Origin: Halobacillus kuroshimensis DSM 18393
Lineage (GTDB): Bacteria > Bacillota > Bacilli > Bacillales > Halobacillaceae
Direction of reading: 5' to 3'
Assembly (NCBI RefSeq): GCF_000425705.1
Contig: NZ_AUDY01000013.1
Coordinates: 157,392-221,391, forward strand
Length of the DNA stretch: 64,000 nucleotides
The notes below the pieces were generated by a model. That model was given only the letters and a program-made list of their open reading frames with translations. It was not told where the DNA came from and did not search any database. Positions 35,032 to 44,058 of the stretch are shown here, piece after piece. Made by a program: the position numbers and the translations under genes. Within the stretch, counting starts at the first letter, position 1, and every line of letters begins with the position of its first letter.

Positions 35032-35202
35032 TCACTGGTTTGAGCAGTGAAAGCTGTCCTCGTTTCCAAAACGATTCAGAAGGTCGTCCAGATCCTGGGA
35101 AATGCGCAACAGTTCCGGATCCTCCGGATTTTTATTATATATGTCATACATGTGTTTTCTTAATTCTTCAATCTGCTTTTCAAGTCTTTCTTTATACGAC
35201 AT
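35032..35202 (-). CDS. Spo0E-like aspartyl-phosphate phosphatase
   Basis: ATG 35202 has AAGGAGT upstream and gives 56 residues. The helical hairpin ERLEKQIEELRKHMYDIY and the signature LRISQDLDDLLNRF match the Spo0E family, in which SQxLDxLI/L removes phosphate from Spo0A. It would delay sporulation or other Spo0A-dependent developments. It is not next to spo0A, so the partner is inferred. Confidence 0.83.
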   Translation of the reverse strand: MSYKERLEKQIEELRKHMYDIYNKNPEDPELLRISQDLDDLLNRFGNEDSFHCSNQ

Positions 35203-35376
35203 GCCCTCAACTCCTTCCTCAATCATTTTCCCCGTTTCCAAAAGCCTAAACCGCAAAAAGGGGGACCCGTTCCTTTTAAAGAACGAAGGACCCATGTTAA
35301 CTGCCGGCTGATAACGCTATGTCCAAAGAAAGAAACGTGGTAAACTTTAGCCACATACATAAAAGGAGGCAGAACC

Positions 35377-35757
35377 ATGTTCCAAACGATTTCCACTACC
35401 CAGGCACCCGGTGCCATCGGACCCTACTCCCAGGCGGTTGACCTTGGCAGCCTTGTTTTTCTTTCCGGCCAGATCCCTCTGGACCCAGACACGATGGAAT
35501 TTGTATCCGATGACGTCACCGAACAGACCCATCAGGTTATGAAAAACTTGAAGGCCGTTCTGAAGGAAGCCGATCTCGATTTTTCCCATGTAGCTAAAAT
35601 GAATATCTACCTTGCTTCCATGGATGACTTTGCTGCTGTGAATGACGTATATGCAGGCTATTTGAAAGAACCTTATCCTGCACGCGCCGCCGTTGAAGTC
35701 AGCAGGTTGCCTAAAGGAGCCAGGGTAGAAATTGAAGCCGTAGCTGTTCGAAAATAG
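35377..35757 (+). CDS. ridA: RidA family enamine/imine deaminase
   Basis: The 126-residue protein has APGAIGPYSQAV at the N-terminus, VFLSGQIPLDP and the C-terminal YPARAAVEVSRLPKGARVEIEAVA with the conserved Arg for the carboxylate. RidA hydrolyses reactive 2-aminoacrylate released by PLP enzymes. RBS AAAGGAGG precedes ATG 35377. Monocistronic. Confidence 0.95.
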   Translation: MFQTISTTQAPGAIGPYSQAVDLGSLVFLSGQIPLDPDTMEFVSDDVTEQTHQVMKNLKAVLKEADLDFSHVAKMNIYLASMDDFAAVNDVYAGYLKEPYPARAAVEVSRLPKGARVEIEAVAVRK

Positions 35758-35760
35758 CCA

Positions 35761-35793
35761 AAAACAGAGCCTGTATTCGGCTCTGTTTTTTTA
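35761..35793. terminator. Terminator between ridA and the convergent HTH gene
   Basis: AAACAGAGCC and GGCTCTGTTT stem with T-tract. Confidence 0.88.
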
Positions 35794-36021
35794 GTCTTCA
35801 TCTTTAACATCAGGATCTTCCGGAATAGGGCTGTTCAAATACTCCTGAATCAATTCCCTGTAGTGTTCCATCTGCTCCAAATGCTTGGAGAATTGATGTT
35901 TATTGATCAGCCACTGCTCTCCATCATGGACCGTTTTAATTTTATTATGATGAATCAGATACTCGATATAGTCATCAGGAAGCTCCAGGTATGCAGCAGT
36001 TTCCTTTACAGTCATATACAT
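35791..36021 (-). CDS. Small excisionase/MerR-type DNA-binding protein
   Basis: The 76-residue protein begins MYMTVKETAAYLELPDDYIE, a HTH_17/excisionase-like winged helix, and continues IHHNKIKTVHDGEQWLINKHQF; the remainder is acidic. Such proteins bind DNA or act as small adaptors. No integrase or phage gene is nearby, so a prophage origin is not supported. Confidence 0.75.
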   Translation of the reverse strand: MYMTVKETAAYLELPDDYIEYLIHHNKIKTVHDGEQWLINKHQFSKHLEQMEHYRELIQEYLNSPIPEDPDVKDED

Positions 36022-36145
36022 AGGACGCCCCCTTTCTCTCCCCTATTTTAACATGATTTCCACCACGAGCCGGTTTCTTTTTTTCCCACATCGGGAAATA
36101 CTTTTCTAAGCAATCATAAGTTAAAGAAGGAGTGAACAAAAAAAG

Positions 36146-37000
36146 ATGGCTTCTACATTTACATCCTCAAGCAATTCAGATGCTCAACAAACCAAGGAGG
36201 ATATAAAACCATGGATCCGCCGGCTGGCCCGATTCGGTTTTATGGCCAAGGGAACGGTATACATGCTGATCGGCCTCCTGACTTTCATGGCGGTCATCGG
36301 TGTCGGGGGCGGAAAGACGACCGGAACATCAGGGATGTTCCGTACCGTGGCTCAAGTAGCTTTTGGTGAAATCCTGTTATGGGGTGTGGCCATCGGTCTT
36401 CTCGGCTACATTATCTGGCGTTTGATCGAAGCCGTTCTTGACCCGGCCAATAAAGGCAGTGACGCAAAAGGGATCATCACCCGGATTGGGTATGTCGTAG
36501 CTGCTGTCATTTATGGTGGTATTGCCTACAATGCAGTGAAAATCGCTGTGAATGCAGGCTCAAGCGGGGGAAGCACGGAGAAAACCATGTCCGCGCAATT
36601 ATTATCCCAGCCTTTTGGTCAATGGCTCGTCGGAACTATCGGTATCATTACGATCGGGTATGCCGTCTACGAATTTTACCAAGGATCCACAGGACGTTTT
36701 ATGAAATCTTTCAACCATGGTGATATGGACAAGCATCGACGGAAAGTAGCTGAAACGAGTGGACGCTTCGGTTTATCTGCCCGGGGAGTCGTCCTTGGCT
36801 TGATTGGGTTTTTCTTCATCCGGACCGCTGTGACGTCCAACCCTGATCAGGCTAAAGGCATGGACGGTGCTCTTTCTGAAATATCCCAGCAGCCCTTTGG
36901 ACAGGTCCTTCTCGGTATTGCTGGATTGGGACTGATGCTGTACGGCATCTATCAAATCGTCCGTGGGCGTTACACACGCATGAACTTCGGCGCAAAATGA
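36146..37000 (+). CDS. DUF1206 membrane protein
   Basis: The 284-residue protein has about six TM helices in three repeats, each opening with ARFGFMAKGTVYMLIGLLTF, PLTRIGYV-like or RFGLSARGVVLGLIGFF blocks; this threefold ARxGxxAKG pattern is the DUF1206 hallmark. Function unknown. A weak SigB-like sequence (GTTTCT, 14 nt, GGGAAA at 36073-36098) lies upstream. RBS AAGGAGTG. Confidence 0.87.
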   Translation: MASTFTSSSNSDAQQTKEDIKPWIRRLARFGFMAKGTVYMLIGLLTFMAVIGVGGGKTTGTSGMFRTVAQVAFGEILLWGVAIGLLGYIIWRLIEAVLDPANKGSDAKGIITRIGYVVAAVIYGGIAYNAVKIAVNAGSSGGSTEKTMSAQLLSQPFGQWLVGTIGIITIGYAVYEFYQGSTGRFMKSFNHGDMDKHRRKVAETSGRFGLSARGVVLGLIGFFFIRTAVTSNPDQAKGMDGALSEISQQPFGQVLLGIAGLGLMLYGIYQIVRGRYTRMNFGAK

Positions 37001-37072
37001 TTGCTTCAGACTTGATGTATGACGTTCGCGGTTGTGCTATACTAAGCCTACGAATCACATCAGGAGGACGTT

Positions 37073-37528
37073 ATGCTTACATTTGAAGAAAAAGTTGCAA
37101 TCATTGAAGAGTTTTCAGAATTAGACCGGAAAGATGTCTCGCTTGGACGAGTGAATTTCCACTATGAGGACAGCCTTTATGATAAGAAAATCATTGTATA
37201 CCGCCTTCATCCAAATGGTAACGGCTTTGTCTATGCCGGTGAAATCGAAGGCGCAGACACGGATGAGCGCGGCATGATCAATATTAAAGACTACAGCCCC
37301 GATGCTTTGAAAGATTTAATCAAAGAGGCGATTGACTCCCTTTCCTTATCCCCGGCTGAAAAAAATCCGGTTATGGAAGAATGGCTGAACGATCGCGATC
37401 AGGCATTAATTTTATTAAGAGAAGAAGACGGCTACAACGTCTATGCTGATGAAACATTGGAAGGGGCATTCAACTCCTACCAGGAAGCAGCGTCTTTCCT
37501 TGAACAGGAAGGATTCAGCCGTCTTTAA
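37073..37528 (+). CDS. Hypothetical acidic protein
   Basis: A 151-residue soluble protein, acidic, with no membrane segment. It begins MLTFEEKVAIIEEFSELDRK and later has VYAGEIEGADTDERGMINIK and a C-terminal helix NSYQEAASFLEQEGF. I do not recognise the family. It has RBS AGGAGG before ATG 37073, an extended -10 TGCTATACT around 37036 and its own terminator. Confidence 0.7.
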   Translation: MLTFEEKVAIIEEFSELDRKDVSLGRVNFHYEDSLYDKKIIVYRLHPNGNGFVYAGEIEGADTDERGMINIKDYSPDALKDLIKEAIDSLSLSPAEKNPVMEEWLNDRDQALILLREEDGYNVYADETLEGAFNSYQEAASFLEQEGFSRL

Positions 37529-37556
37529 AAAAGAGCCCTCCCGGGCTCTTTTTTTT
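37527..37556 (+). terminator. Terminator of the hypothetical acidic protein gene
   Basis: AAAGAGCCC and GGGCTCTTT stem followed by T residues. Confidence 0.88.
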
Positions 37557-37605
37557 GGTTCTGCTGATCCAGTCTGCATAAGCTGTAACAAAGGAGGTCT
37601 GCGTC

Positions 37606-38337
37606 ATGCAGCATTACTTCAGGCGGCAGGCAGAAACGGCAGTTGTTACAGCTTTTGCTCAAGGAGACGTCAACGGAGACTCCATCACCGACTATGTGTA
37701 CTTGACCGGGTATCAGTCTCCGGACAGTCCGTACGTAACCGGCATTACGCTCATTATCCAGGACGGGCGCACCCAGCAGTTTTACAGTATTCCCCTCATT
37801 ACAAACACTGGATATCAACCGCGGCTGTTTTTAGGTGATTTCACGGGTAATGGCATCGATAATATTTTAATCAGCATGGACTCAGGCGGAAGCGGCGGAT
37901 TTGGTTATTACTATGTCTATGCATTCTTAAACAATCAGCCTTCTCTTCTATTTAATTATGAGACCTTCGATTCTTTATTTACGTATACCGTCACTTACCA
38001 AAATGATTATAAAGTGAACGTGACGAATGAGACACTCGCCCTGTCTTTTATCATTGACCTGAGTAACCGCAGTGAGGACTATCTTTCCGAAATCTATGCC
38101 GATGACGGGACACTGCTGATCCCGATCCAAGGATCAGTATCCGGACTCAATCAGTTATATCCCGTCGACTTCAACGGTGATGGTGTATATGAATTATTCG
38201 CATTCCAACGAGTCATCGGACGGTATAATGCCGATGGTCTCGGTCTCATCCAAACGCCCCTTTCATGGAATGGGCAGCAGTTCACCCCTTTTTCCAATCA
38301 ACAGTACCTCGCTGTTTCCGGACAGTCATCCGAGTAA
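37606..38337 (+). CDS. FG-GAP/VCBS-like protein with calcium-type loops
   Basis: The 243-residue protein has beta-propeller-like repeats with DxNxD-type loops: GDVNGDSITDYVYL, GDFTGNGIDNILI and VDFNGDGVYELFAF, which resemble calcium-binding FG-GAP or dockerin loops. There is no signal peptide or membrane helix, so unlike most FG-GAP proteins it looks cytoplasmic or spore-associated. RBS AAAGGAGG precedes ATG 37606. Function unknown. Confidence 0.7.
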   Translation: MQHYFRRQAETAVVTAFAQGDVNGDSITDYVYLTGYQSPDSPYVTGITLIIQDGRTQQFYSIPLITNTGYQPRLFLGDFTGNGIDNILISMDSGGSGGFGYYYVYAFLNNQPSLLFNYETFDSLFTYTVTYQNDYKVNVTNETLALSFIIDLSNRSEDYLSEIYADDGTLLIPIQGSVSGLNQLYPVDFNGDGVYELFAFQRVIGRYNADGLGLIQTPLSWNGQQFTPFSNQQYLAVSGQSSE

Positions 38338-38377
38338 AATAAGTATAGAATCAAATGCTCAGACTGGGAAATTTTAA

Positions 38378-38402
38378 GTTATAGAACGATGAAAAAGGGT
38401 AT
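38378..38402 (+). promoter_or_regulatory. SigB-type promoter of the RsbR paralogue
   Basis: GTTATA (38378-38383), a 13-nt spacer and a perfect GGGTAT (38397-38402). The start would be near 38409, 28 nt before the ATG at 38437. Confidence 0.7.
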
Positions 38403-38436
38403 AGGTACAATAATGCTTATCGGAAGGAGACCAAAA

Positions 38437-39258
38437 ATGGACAGTTTAAACCAAAGACTCGCGCAATACTTTGAAGATAACCAGACAAAACTTGTCAGTG
38501 AACTGCTTCCCGCAACATTGGACCAATTAGAAATCGACTATACCGATCAGGAATTGACTTATCACTTCGATATGCTGTCCCTGCTTCTTGATCGTGTGGC
38601 GAGAAGTCTTCTGCAGCATCCAGAGGAAACCAACGCCGCCGAAATCGGTTATGATACGAATAATTACCTCTATTCCCAGGGGGTGCTTCTCAAACAGACC
38701 GTAGATGTCCTTTGCGTTTTCCGCCTCTCCTTGATGAAGCACATGAGGAAGTCAGACATGATCAAGGAAGCGAAGGTGGAAGAAGGCTTTCTCGTCACCG
38801 AAGAAGTCGTGACTGCCTTTGATGCAGCGATTCGTGCCACCACAGATAACTATAATAAATTGAAAGAACAAGAACATGAGAAAATCGAGAAGGATTTAAA
38901 TGAAGTATCGACTCCCGTGGTGCTTATTGATGAATTTCAGGCTGTGCTGCCCCTGGTGGGAGAATTCTCACCGGACCGTTTTGAAGTCGTTAAAGATCAT
39001 ACCCTTCATAAAGTGAAAGAATACAACCTGAGGCTATTGTTCATTGATTTCTCAGGAATCGCCACGTTTGATGATGTATTCATTCATGACTTATTCAATC
39101 TAACGAAAACCATCAAACTGCTCGGTACGAGGACCGTTCTGACCGGCATCCGGACAGAAATGGCTATGGCTGCCATCGATTCAGAAATCAGCTTCAAAGA
39201 GCTGGAAACCTACAATGATTTGAAACAGGCACTGCTGTCCGTCAATCAAAACGGATAA
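38437..39258 (+). CDS. RsbR-family stressosome protein with C-terminal STAS domain
   Basis: ATG 38437 has GGAAGGAG upstream; earlier in-frame starts lie at or before the SigB promoter. The 273-residue protein has an N-terminal helical non-heme-globin-like module (about 1-150) and a STAS domain (about 155-270) that aligns with RsbRA from STPVVLIDEFQAVLPLVGEF to GTRTVLTGIRTEMAMAA. Two threonines phosphorylated in RsbRA appear to be replaced: one by Asp in ATFDDVF and the other by Ala in EMAMAAI. It may be a constitutively tuned stressosome subunit. No other rsb gene is nearby. Confidence 0.85.
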   Translation: MDSLNQRLAQYFEDNQTKLVSELLPATLDQLEIDYTDQELTYHFDMLSLLLDRVARSLLQHPEETNAAEIGYDTNNYLYSQGVLLKQTVDVLCVFRLSLMKHMRKSDMIKEAKVEEGFLVTEEVVTAFDAAIRATTDNYNKLKEQEHEKIEKDLNEVSTPVVLIDEFQAVLPLVGEFSPDRFEVVKDHTLHKVKEYNLRLLFIDFSGIATFDDVFIHDLFNLTKTIKLLGTRTVLTGIRTEMAMAAIDSEISFKELETYNDLKQALLSVNQNG

Positions 39259-39330
39259 CAAGCTTCATTTGAATATGCCCATTGACCTATTCCCACTTTC
39301 CTACATAACCAATGGTCAATTTCAATTAAG

Positions 39331-39361
39331 AAAAGCATCAAGCCAGGGCTTGATGCTTTTT
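39331..39361. terminator. Terminator between convergent rsbR-like and nhaC-like genes
   Basis: AAAAGCATCAAGC and GCTTGATGCTTTT stem with T-tract. Confidence 0.88.
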
Positions 39362-39369
39362 CAAATGCT

Positions 39370-40674
39370 TTACTTCTGATTTGCGTGAGAACGTGGAAAC
39401 CTGAACAGAATAGCAAGGATTCCAGATAACGCCAGCAGAATGGGATAAAAGGCGAACGGTACAATACTGACGGGCGATATACTCGCTACACTGGCAGCAG
39501 ATAAAATCTGCGCCCCATACGGAATCAATCCCTGCACAGAGCTTGAGAAGATATCAAGCACACTCGCCGATCGTTTAGGGTCAATCCCGAACCGTGATGA
39601 AATTTGTTTAGCAAGCGGACCCGCCGTAATAATAGAGATCGTATTGTTCGCTGTCGAAACGTTCACAGCGGCAACAAGACCGGCGATGCTGAATTCACCG
39701 CCACGGCTGGAGCGGGCACGACTGCTGATTTTTTCTAATAGGAAATCGATTCCACCATTTCTGCGGATCAGCTCAACCAGACCTCCGAGAAGGATAACGA
39801 GCAGAGAAAGCTCCTGCATTCCGGCAAAGCCATCCCCAATGAGAGTGATGAGTTCCATTCCTGAGAAATCCCCCATCAGAAGGCCGATCAGCCCGGCTGA
39901 GATCACTCCTCCCATTAAGACGAAGATGACATTAATCCCCATCACCGCAAATACGAGTACTCCAAGATAAGGAAGAACTTTGATGATTTCAAAGCTTTGA
40001 TCTCCTTGGGTACTCCCGGATGCACCAGCGGTCAGCACACCATATATAACAGCTGTGACAATGGCTGCCGGAAGGACGATGAGGAAGTTGGCACGAAATT
40101 TGTCCTTCATCTTCGTTCCCTGGGTACGGACAGCCGCGATTGTCGTATCAGAGATAATCGATAAGTTATCCCCGAACATCGCCCCGCTGATGAGCGCTCC
40201 CAGAGTTAATGGAAGGGCCGAACCTGTCTGATCCGCAATACCGACTCCAATCGGCGCCAGCGCGACAATCGTTCCCACTGATGTCCCCATGGAAATGGAG
40301 ATAAAACACGCAATAAGAAACAGGCCGACAATAAGCAGCTGACCAGGCAGCACCGCCAATCCGAGGTTAACCGTCGAATCTACGGCTCCCATCCCTTCAG
40401 CGACAGTGGAAAAGGCTCCGGCAAGCAGAAAGATAACGACCATCAATATAATATTGGAATGCCCGCCTCCTTCTGTAAACTGCTGCAGTTTTGTCTGGAA
40501 ATCCGTTTTTCTATTCATAAACAGGGCTGTTAAAATCGCTGCAAAAATAGCGACAAGCACCGGCATTTGGTAGAAATCTCCGGTCCATATCCCAGACCCG
40601 ATAAAAAGGACAATAAAGACGAGAAAAGGAATTAAGGCTAAGCCATTTCCCTTGATATTATTTTCTTTTTCCAT
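39370..40674 (-). CDS. NhaC-type Na+/H+ antiporter, second
   Basis: ATG 40674 has GAAGGAG before it and gives 434 residues; the longer frame has no RBS. There are about eleven TM helices, with FGDNLSIISDTTIAAVRTQG and SMGTSVGTIVALAPIGVGIA matching the NhaC-like ion transporter family. It is clearly a different branch from the protein at 18715-20196. Predicted to move Na+ or an organic ion against H+; substrate unconfirmed. Confidence 0.87.
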   Translation of the reverse strand: MEKENNIKGNGLALIPFLVFIVLFIGSGIWTGDFYQMPVLVAIFAAILTALFMNRKTDFQTKLQQFTEGGGHSNIILMVVIFLLAGAFSTVAEGMGAVDSTVNLGLAVLPGQLLIVGLFLIACFISISMGTSVGTIVALAPIGVGIADQTGSALPLTLGALISGAMFGDNLSIISDTTIAAVRTQGTKMKDKFRANFLIVLPAAIVTAVIYGVLTAGASGSTQGDQSFEIIKVLPYLGVLVFAVMGINVIFVLMGGVISAGLIGLLMGDFSGMELITLIGDGFAGMQELSLLVILLGGLVELIRRNGGIDFLLEKISSRARSSRGGEFSIAGLVAAVNVSTANNTISIITAGPLAKQISSRFGIDPKRSASVLDIFSSSVQGLIPYGAQILSAASVASISPVSIVPFAFYPILLALSGILAILFRFPRSHANQK

Positions 40675-40873
40675 ACATGCTCCTTCTTTCTTCAAGATTA
40701 GAATCCTTTCATACTCTACCCTAATTTCCGCGTGGATATCAAGCATCAGCAACATTCCAGCCGCAGAGAAGGATAACTTTTTTATAACATTGAAGGATAA
40801 AAGCTTTAAAGGCCCCCTGAAAACGAAACAAAGAGCCGAAACCTATGAATGTAATGACCTCCCCTATTGAAAT

Positions 40874-40909
40874 AAAAGGCGCCGCTGATATTCAGCGGCG
40901 CCTCTTTTT
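40874..40909 (-). terminator. Terminator of the YjiH-like gene
   Basis: AGGCGCCGCTGA and TCAGCGGCGCCT stem with flanking A and T tracts. Confidence 0.9.
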
Positions 40910-40922
40910 ATGAACAGCGTAT

Positions 40923-42308
40923 TTAGAAGAAGAAGAGATGAGCCATCAATGCGGCCACAGGCAGCGTGATGACGGTCCGCTGCAGGAAAATGATGAACAG
41001 TTCAAAGAAGTTGATCGGAATTTTAGATTTGATTAACAGAATGCCAATTTCCGACATGTAGATCAACTGCGTAAGAGACATGACTCCGATTATGAAACGG
41101 GTCAGCTCTGATTCAATCCCGCTCCCTACAACAGCCGGAAGGAACATGTCGGCAAACCCGACGATCATCGCAGGAGCTGCGGCTGATGCTTCCGGAATCT
41201 GGAGCAGCTGCAGCAGAGGAAGAAATGGATAGGATAAATACGTGAAGACAGGTGTGAATTCCGCAGCTACCAGCGCAACCGTTCCAAGAGCCATAACCAA
41301 TGGAATCAATCCAAGCCAGATATCCAGTACATTATAAACCCCTTTTTTCACAACCGTTCCAGCACTTTTCACTTGATCGGCTTTTTCCACCGCTTTTTCC
41401 AATCCCCATCTGAATGAAGAAACTCCCTCCGGAACGACTTCATCAATCTGTTTTCCGACCGGCCCGTAGTACGTTTCTTTTTTTCTCGACAGGGGAGGAA
41501 TACGCGGGCAAATGACCGCGGCTACTATACCACAGACGACGACTGTAAAGTAAAAGGCAACAAATCTGTGATCGATATTCAGGAATTTGGCGATCACTAA
41601 ACTGAAGGCAATGGAAGCAATGGAAAAGTTCGTGGCCACCACAGAAGCTTCACGTTTAGAATAATATCCTCCCTCATACTGCTGGGTCGTCAATAGAACC
41701 CCGACAGTCCCGCTTCCCATCCAGGAAGCCATCGCATCGACCGAAGACCGGCCCGGAAGCTTAAACAGGGGATGCATGACCTTCCGCACCACAGTACCGA
41801 TAAAATCCATCAGTCCAAATTCCAAGAGCAGCGGCATAAACAGGCTGGCGAACAAAAACCAGACCATCAATACAGGGATCAGATCGTTCAATACGACACC
41901 GCCGGTCAAATCCGACTGAATCACCGCCGGCCCCGTCTGTGTGAGAGTCAAAACGGCAAAAACGGCCCCAAGGAAACGGAAGGCCATCCAAAGCGGTCCT
42001 ACATCAAATAATTGAAACAAGAAGGCCTCCGGTTTTCTCTTTTCCACGGGAACGAATTTCACGAAGAACGTTCCGAGTGTCGATAAGACGATGACCCCTG
42101 TCATAAAAGCTGGAATATAAGCAGCAATGGCCCCTTGAAGTCCGTCCGCGAGAATTCCGAGCCCGATCGTTACTTTACCATTAATAGAAATAGGTACGAG
42201 AAATAATAGAATCCCGATGATAGAAGGAAGGATGAATTTCATCCACTGCTTCGTTGTATAAGCAGATGCTCCTGCTGTCTCTTTCGTTTTTGCCTGTTGT
42301 AGTTCCAT
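40923..42308 (-). CDS. YjiH family membrane protein with nucleoside-recognition (Gate) domains
   Basis: The 461-residue protein has about ten TM helices and the Gate-type motifs SWMGSGTVGVLLTTQQYEGG and VVGSGIESELTRFIIGVMSL. YjiH proteins of E. coli and Bacillus belong to the nucleoside-recognition superfamily and are of unknown function; the fold is used by transporters and spore-maturation proteins. RBS AAGAAG. Monocistronic. Confidence 0.85.
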   Translation of the reverse strand: MELQQAKTKETAGASAYTTKQWMKFILPSIIGILLFLVPISINGKVTIGLGILADGLQGAIAAYIPAFMTGVIVLSTLGTFFVKFVPVEKRKPEAFLFQLFDVGPLWMAFRFLGAVFAVLTLTQTGPAVIQSDLTGGVVLNDLIPVLMVWFLFASLFMPLLLEFGLMDFIGTVVRKVMHPLFKLPGRSSVDAMASWMGSGTVGVLLTTQQYEGGYYSKREASVVATNFSIASIAFSLVIAKFLNIDHRFVAFYFTVVVCGIVAAVICPRIPPLSRKKETYYGPVGKQIDEVVPEGVSSFRWGLEKAVEKADQVKSAGTVVKKGVYNVLDIWLGLIPLVMALGTVALVAAEFTPVFTYLSYPFLPLLQLLQIPEASAAAPAMIVGFADMFLPAVVGSGIESELTRFIIGVMSLTQLIYMSEIGILLIKSKIPINFFELFIIFLQRTVITLPVAALMAHLFFF

Positions 42309-42453
42309 TCTTCTTCCTCCTCCGACATTTTTATAAGTATAAGTGCATAAATAAACATTTCTGATATTAAGTAACTATACAATCTATCGAATAAAAATTC
42401 AATAGGTGTTTGATATCTCTGAAACTCTCGACCTGTTTAGAGGACAGCATAAA

Positions 42454-42486
42454 GAAAAGCCTGGAAACGGGTTCCAGGCTTTTCTT
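42454..42486 (-). terminator. Terminator of the AI-2E family transporter gene
   Basis: AAGCCTGGAA and TTCCAGGCTT stem with T-tract. Confidence 0.88.
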
Positions 42487-43550
42487 TATTTAGAATAATA
42501 TAATTGATAGGTTTGATAACTGTGCTTCAAAATGACTTTGATGACTGTATACGTTGGTACCGCTATAATCATTCCTACCACTCCGTATAAAGGAGCAGCG
42601 ACAACAAGGAGCAGAATGACGGTGAGCGGATGAATATTCAGCTTCTCTCCAAAAACATACGGGGCTACAAGATTTCCTTCGAGCTGCTGCACAACAACGA
42701 ATATGATGACAACGTAAAACGCCATGGATGGCTCCTGCATCAGGGCCACTCCGATAGCAGGTACTGCCCCGATGACAGGACCTACAAAAGGAACGATGCA
42801 GGCGAACGCTGTAAAGAGTCCGAGAATAAGAGCAAAATCAAGACCAATGATGACATATCCGATATAGGTGAGCACTCCGTCAATCGCCGCCACCGTTACC
42901 TGTCCGACGATATAGGAAGAAACGGTTTTATCTATATCTTTCAGCAGTCTTTCTCCCCGGGGCTTCAATTTCTCAGAGAGCCCTTTCTTTAAGAAAGGCA
43001 GGAGCCGGTGCCCATCCTTCAGTAGAAAGAATAAGACGAACGGCACGATAACAAGCACGGAGGCTGCCCCAGCAATGGTTGAGAAAATGTCTGACATATG
43101 ACTACCGATCTGCTGGGTCAGTCCGCCGAAGTATTCCGTCACCCTTTGCTGGATATTCGCTCCGGATACCATCCCCATGTCATTCTTCTCTAAAGTGTCC
43201 GAGGCTTCTTCCGCGGTCTTTTTCACCTTGTCAGGGAGCTGGGATATATTGTTGATTTGTTTTTGAATCGTTTCATACAGGGCCCGGCCGGCCGCATATA
43301 ACACCCCGCCAATTGCAGCAAACACCAGCAGGATCGCTGCCGGTTTAGGAAGATAACGCGTCCGGCTTAAAACGTTGACTACAGGCCGGAGTATGTAAAA
43401 GAGAAAACCGGCGATCAGCAGTGGATAAAACAGCGTACTGAAAATAGTCTTTACCGGATCTAGAAAATCCAGCTTTTCAAGAAAGTAAACGAGGATTAAA
43501 AATAATACGGCCCCTGTCACATATTTAAAATATGGATGCTTGATCCACAT
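42486..43550 (-). CDS. AI-2E (YdbI/YtvI-type) family transporter
   Basis: I use ATG 43550 (354 residues) with AAAGGAC upstream; a GTG three codons earlier is possible. There are about eight TM helices separated by a hydrophilic middle segment (about 100-150), and the family block PVIGAVPAIGVALMQ. B. subtilis YdbI, YtvI and YueF are paralogues; some family members act as Na+/H+ antiporters or auxiliary exporters. Function here is not fixed. Confidence 0.85.
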   Translation of the reverse strand: MWIKHPYFKYVTGAVLFLILVYFLEKLDFLDPVKTIFSTLFYPLLIAGFLFYILRPVVNVLSRTRYLPKPAAILLVFAAIGGVLYAAGRALYETIQKQINNISQLPDKVKKTAEEASDTLEKNDMGMVSGANIQQRVTEYFGGLTQQIGSHMSDIFSTIAGAASVLVIVPFVLFFLLKDGHRLLPFLKKGLSEKLKPRGERLLKDIDKTVSSYIVGQVTVAAIDGVLTYIGYVIIGLDFALILGLFTAFACIVPFVGPVIGAVPAIGVALMQEPSMAFYVVIIFVVVQQLEGNLVAPYVFGEKLNIHPLTVILLLVVAAPLYGVVGMIIAVPTYTVIKVILKHSYQTYQLYYSK

Positions 43551-43784
43551 AGATATCACTGTCCTTTTTTCTTGTCCTATTCACCTTTTCCCCCTCTGAT
43601 AAACAGAGATGATTATAATCTTATAGAAAAAAGCAGGAACAACCGGTGCCTGCAGCATTTCATGAATCCAGCAGCCACAAAAGCCATCTTCCCCACCGAC
43701 TTTCTTCATTTTAATGGAATAAGATAAAAGATTCGGGAAGGTGACACGTATAATGGAACATCTTCTCACACTCTGAAAAAATTA

Positions 43785-43801
43785 TGTCAGATTTTCTAAC
43801 A
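43785..43801 (+). promoter_or_regulatory. TnrA/GlnR operator upstream of the fbpA-like/tnrA operon
   Basis: TGTCA, 7 nt, TAACA is an exact match to TGTNA-N7-TNACA. A candidate -10 is TATAAC at 43840-43845, so the site centre lies roughly 50-60 nt upstream of the start point, the position from which TnrA activates. Autoregulation by nitrogen limitation is likely. Confidence 0.8.
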
Positions 43802-43883
43802 TAAAGAGTGACAATTAAGACAATTCCTATTAGACTGATTATAACTTAAACAAAAAATGGAATCCGAACGGGAGTGATGTATA

Positions 43884-44039
43884 ATGTCCCACCACTTGCG
43901 AGCGGCCGTTGACCAAATGAAAGAATACTATATTCAAAAGTTGATTGAAGCCGGCATCTATCAGGCTGCTGATGAAATACTCTACACCCTCACCTTGACT
44001 GAACTGGAAACGCTTGTAGAACGATTGAACCGTCCTTAG
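43884..44039 (+). CDS. Small FbpA-like protein (51 residues)
   Basis: Too short for routine ORF lists. ATG 43884 has GGGAGTGA upstream. The product begins [20 protein letters not shown] and continues [20 protein letters not shown], then [11 protein letters not shown]. It matches the Fur-regulated basic protein FbpA pattern (Ix(K)LIxxGxY, LYxLTLxELE). FbpA-type proteins are sRNA-associated or iron-sparing factors in Bacillus. Here it is not obviously Fur-controlled; it sits 19 nt before tnrA behind a TnrA box, so a nitrogen-linked role is inferred. B. subtilis has an analogous small gene, ykzB, near tnrA. Confidence 0.75.
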   Translation: MSHHLRAAVDQMKEYYIQKLIEAGIYQAADEILYTLTLTELETLVERLNRP

Positions 44040-44058
44040 CCGCCAAGGAGGAGAATGT

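Noticed and set aside
34805..35035. A 76-codon minus-strand frame downstream of the Spo0E-like gene
   Set aside because: It runs through a strong terminator hairpin and lacks an RBS.
36073..36098. A SigB-like GTTTCT, 14 nt, GGGAAA before the DUF1206 gene
   Set aside because: The -10 has only four of six consensus bases.
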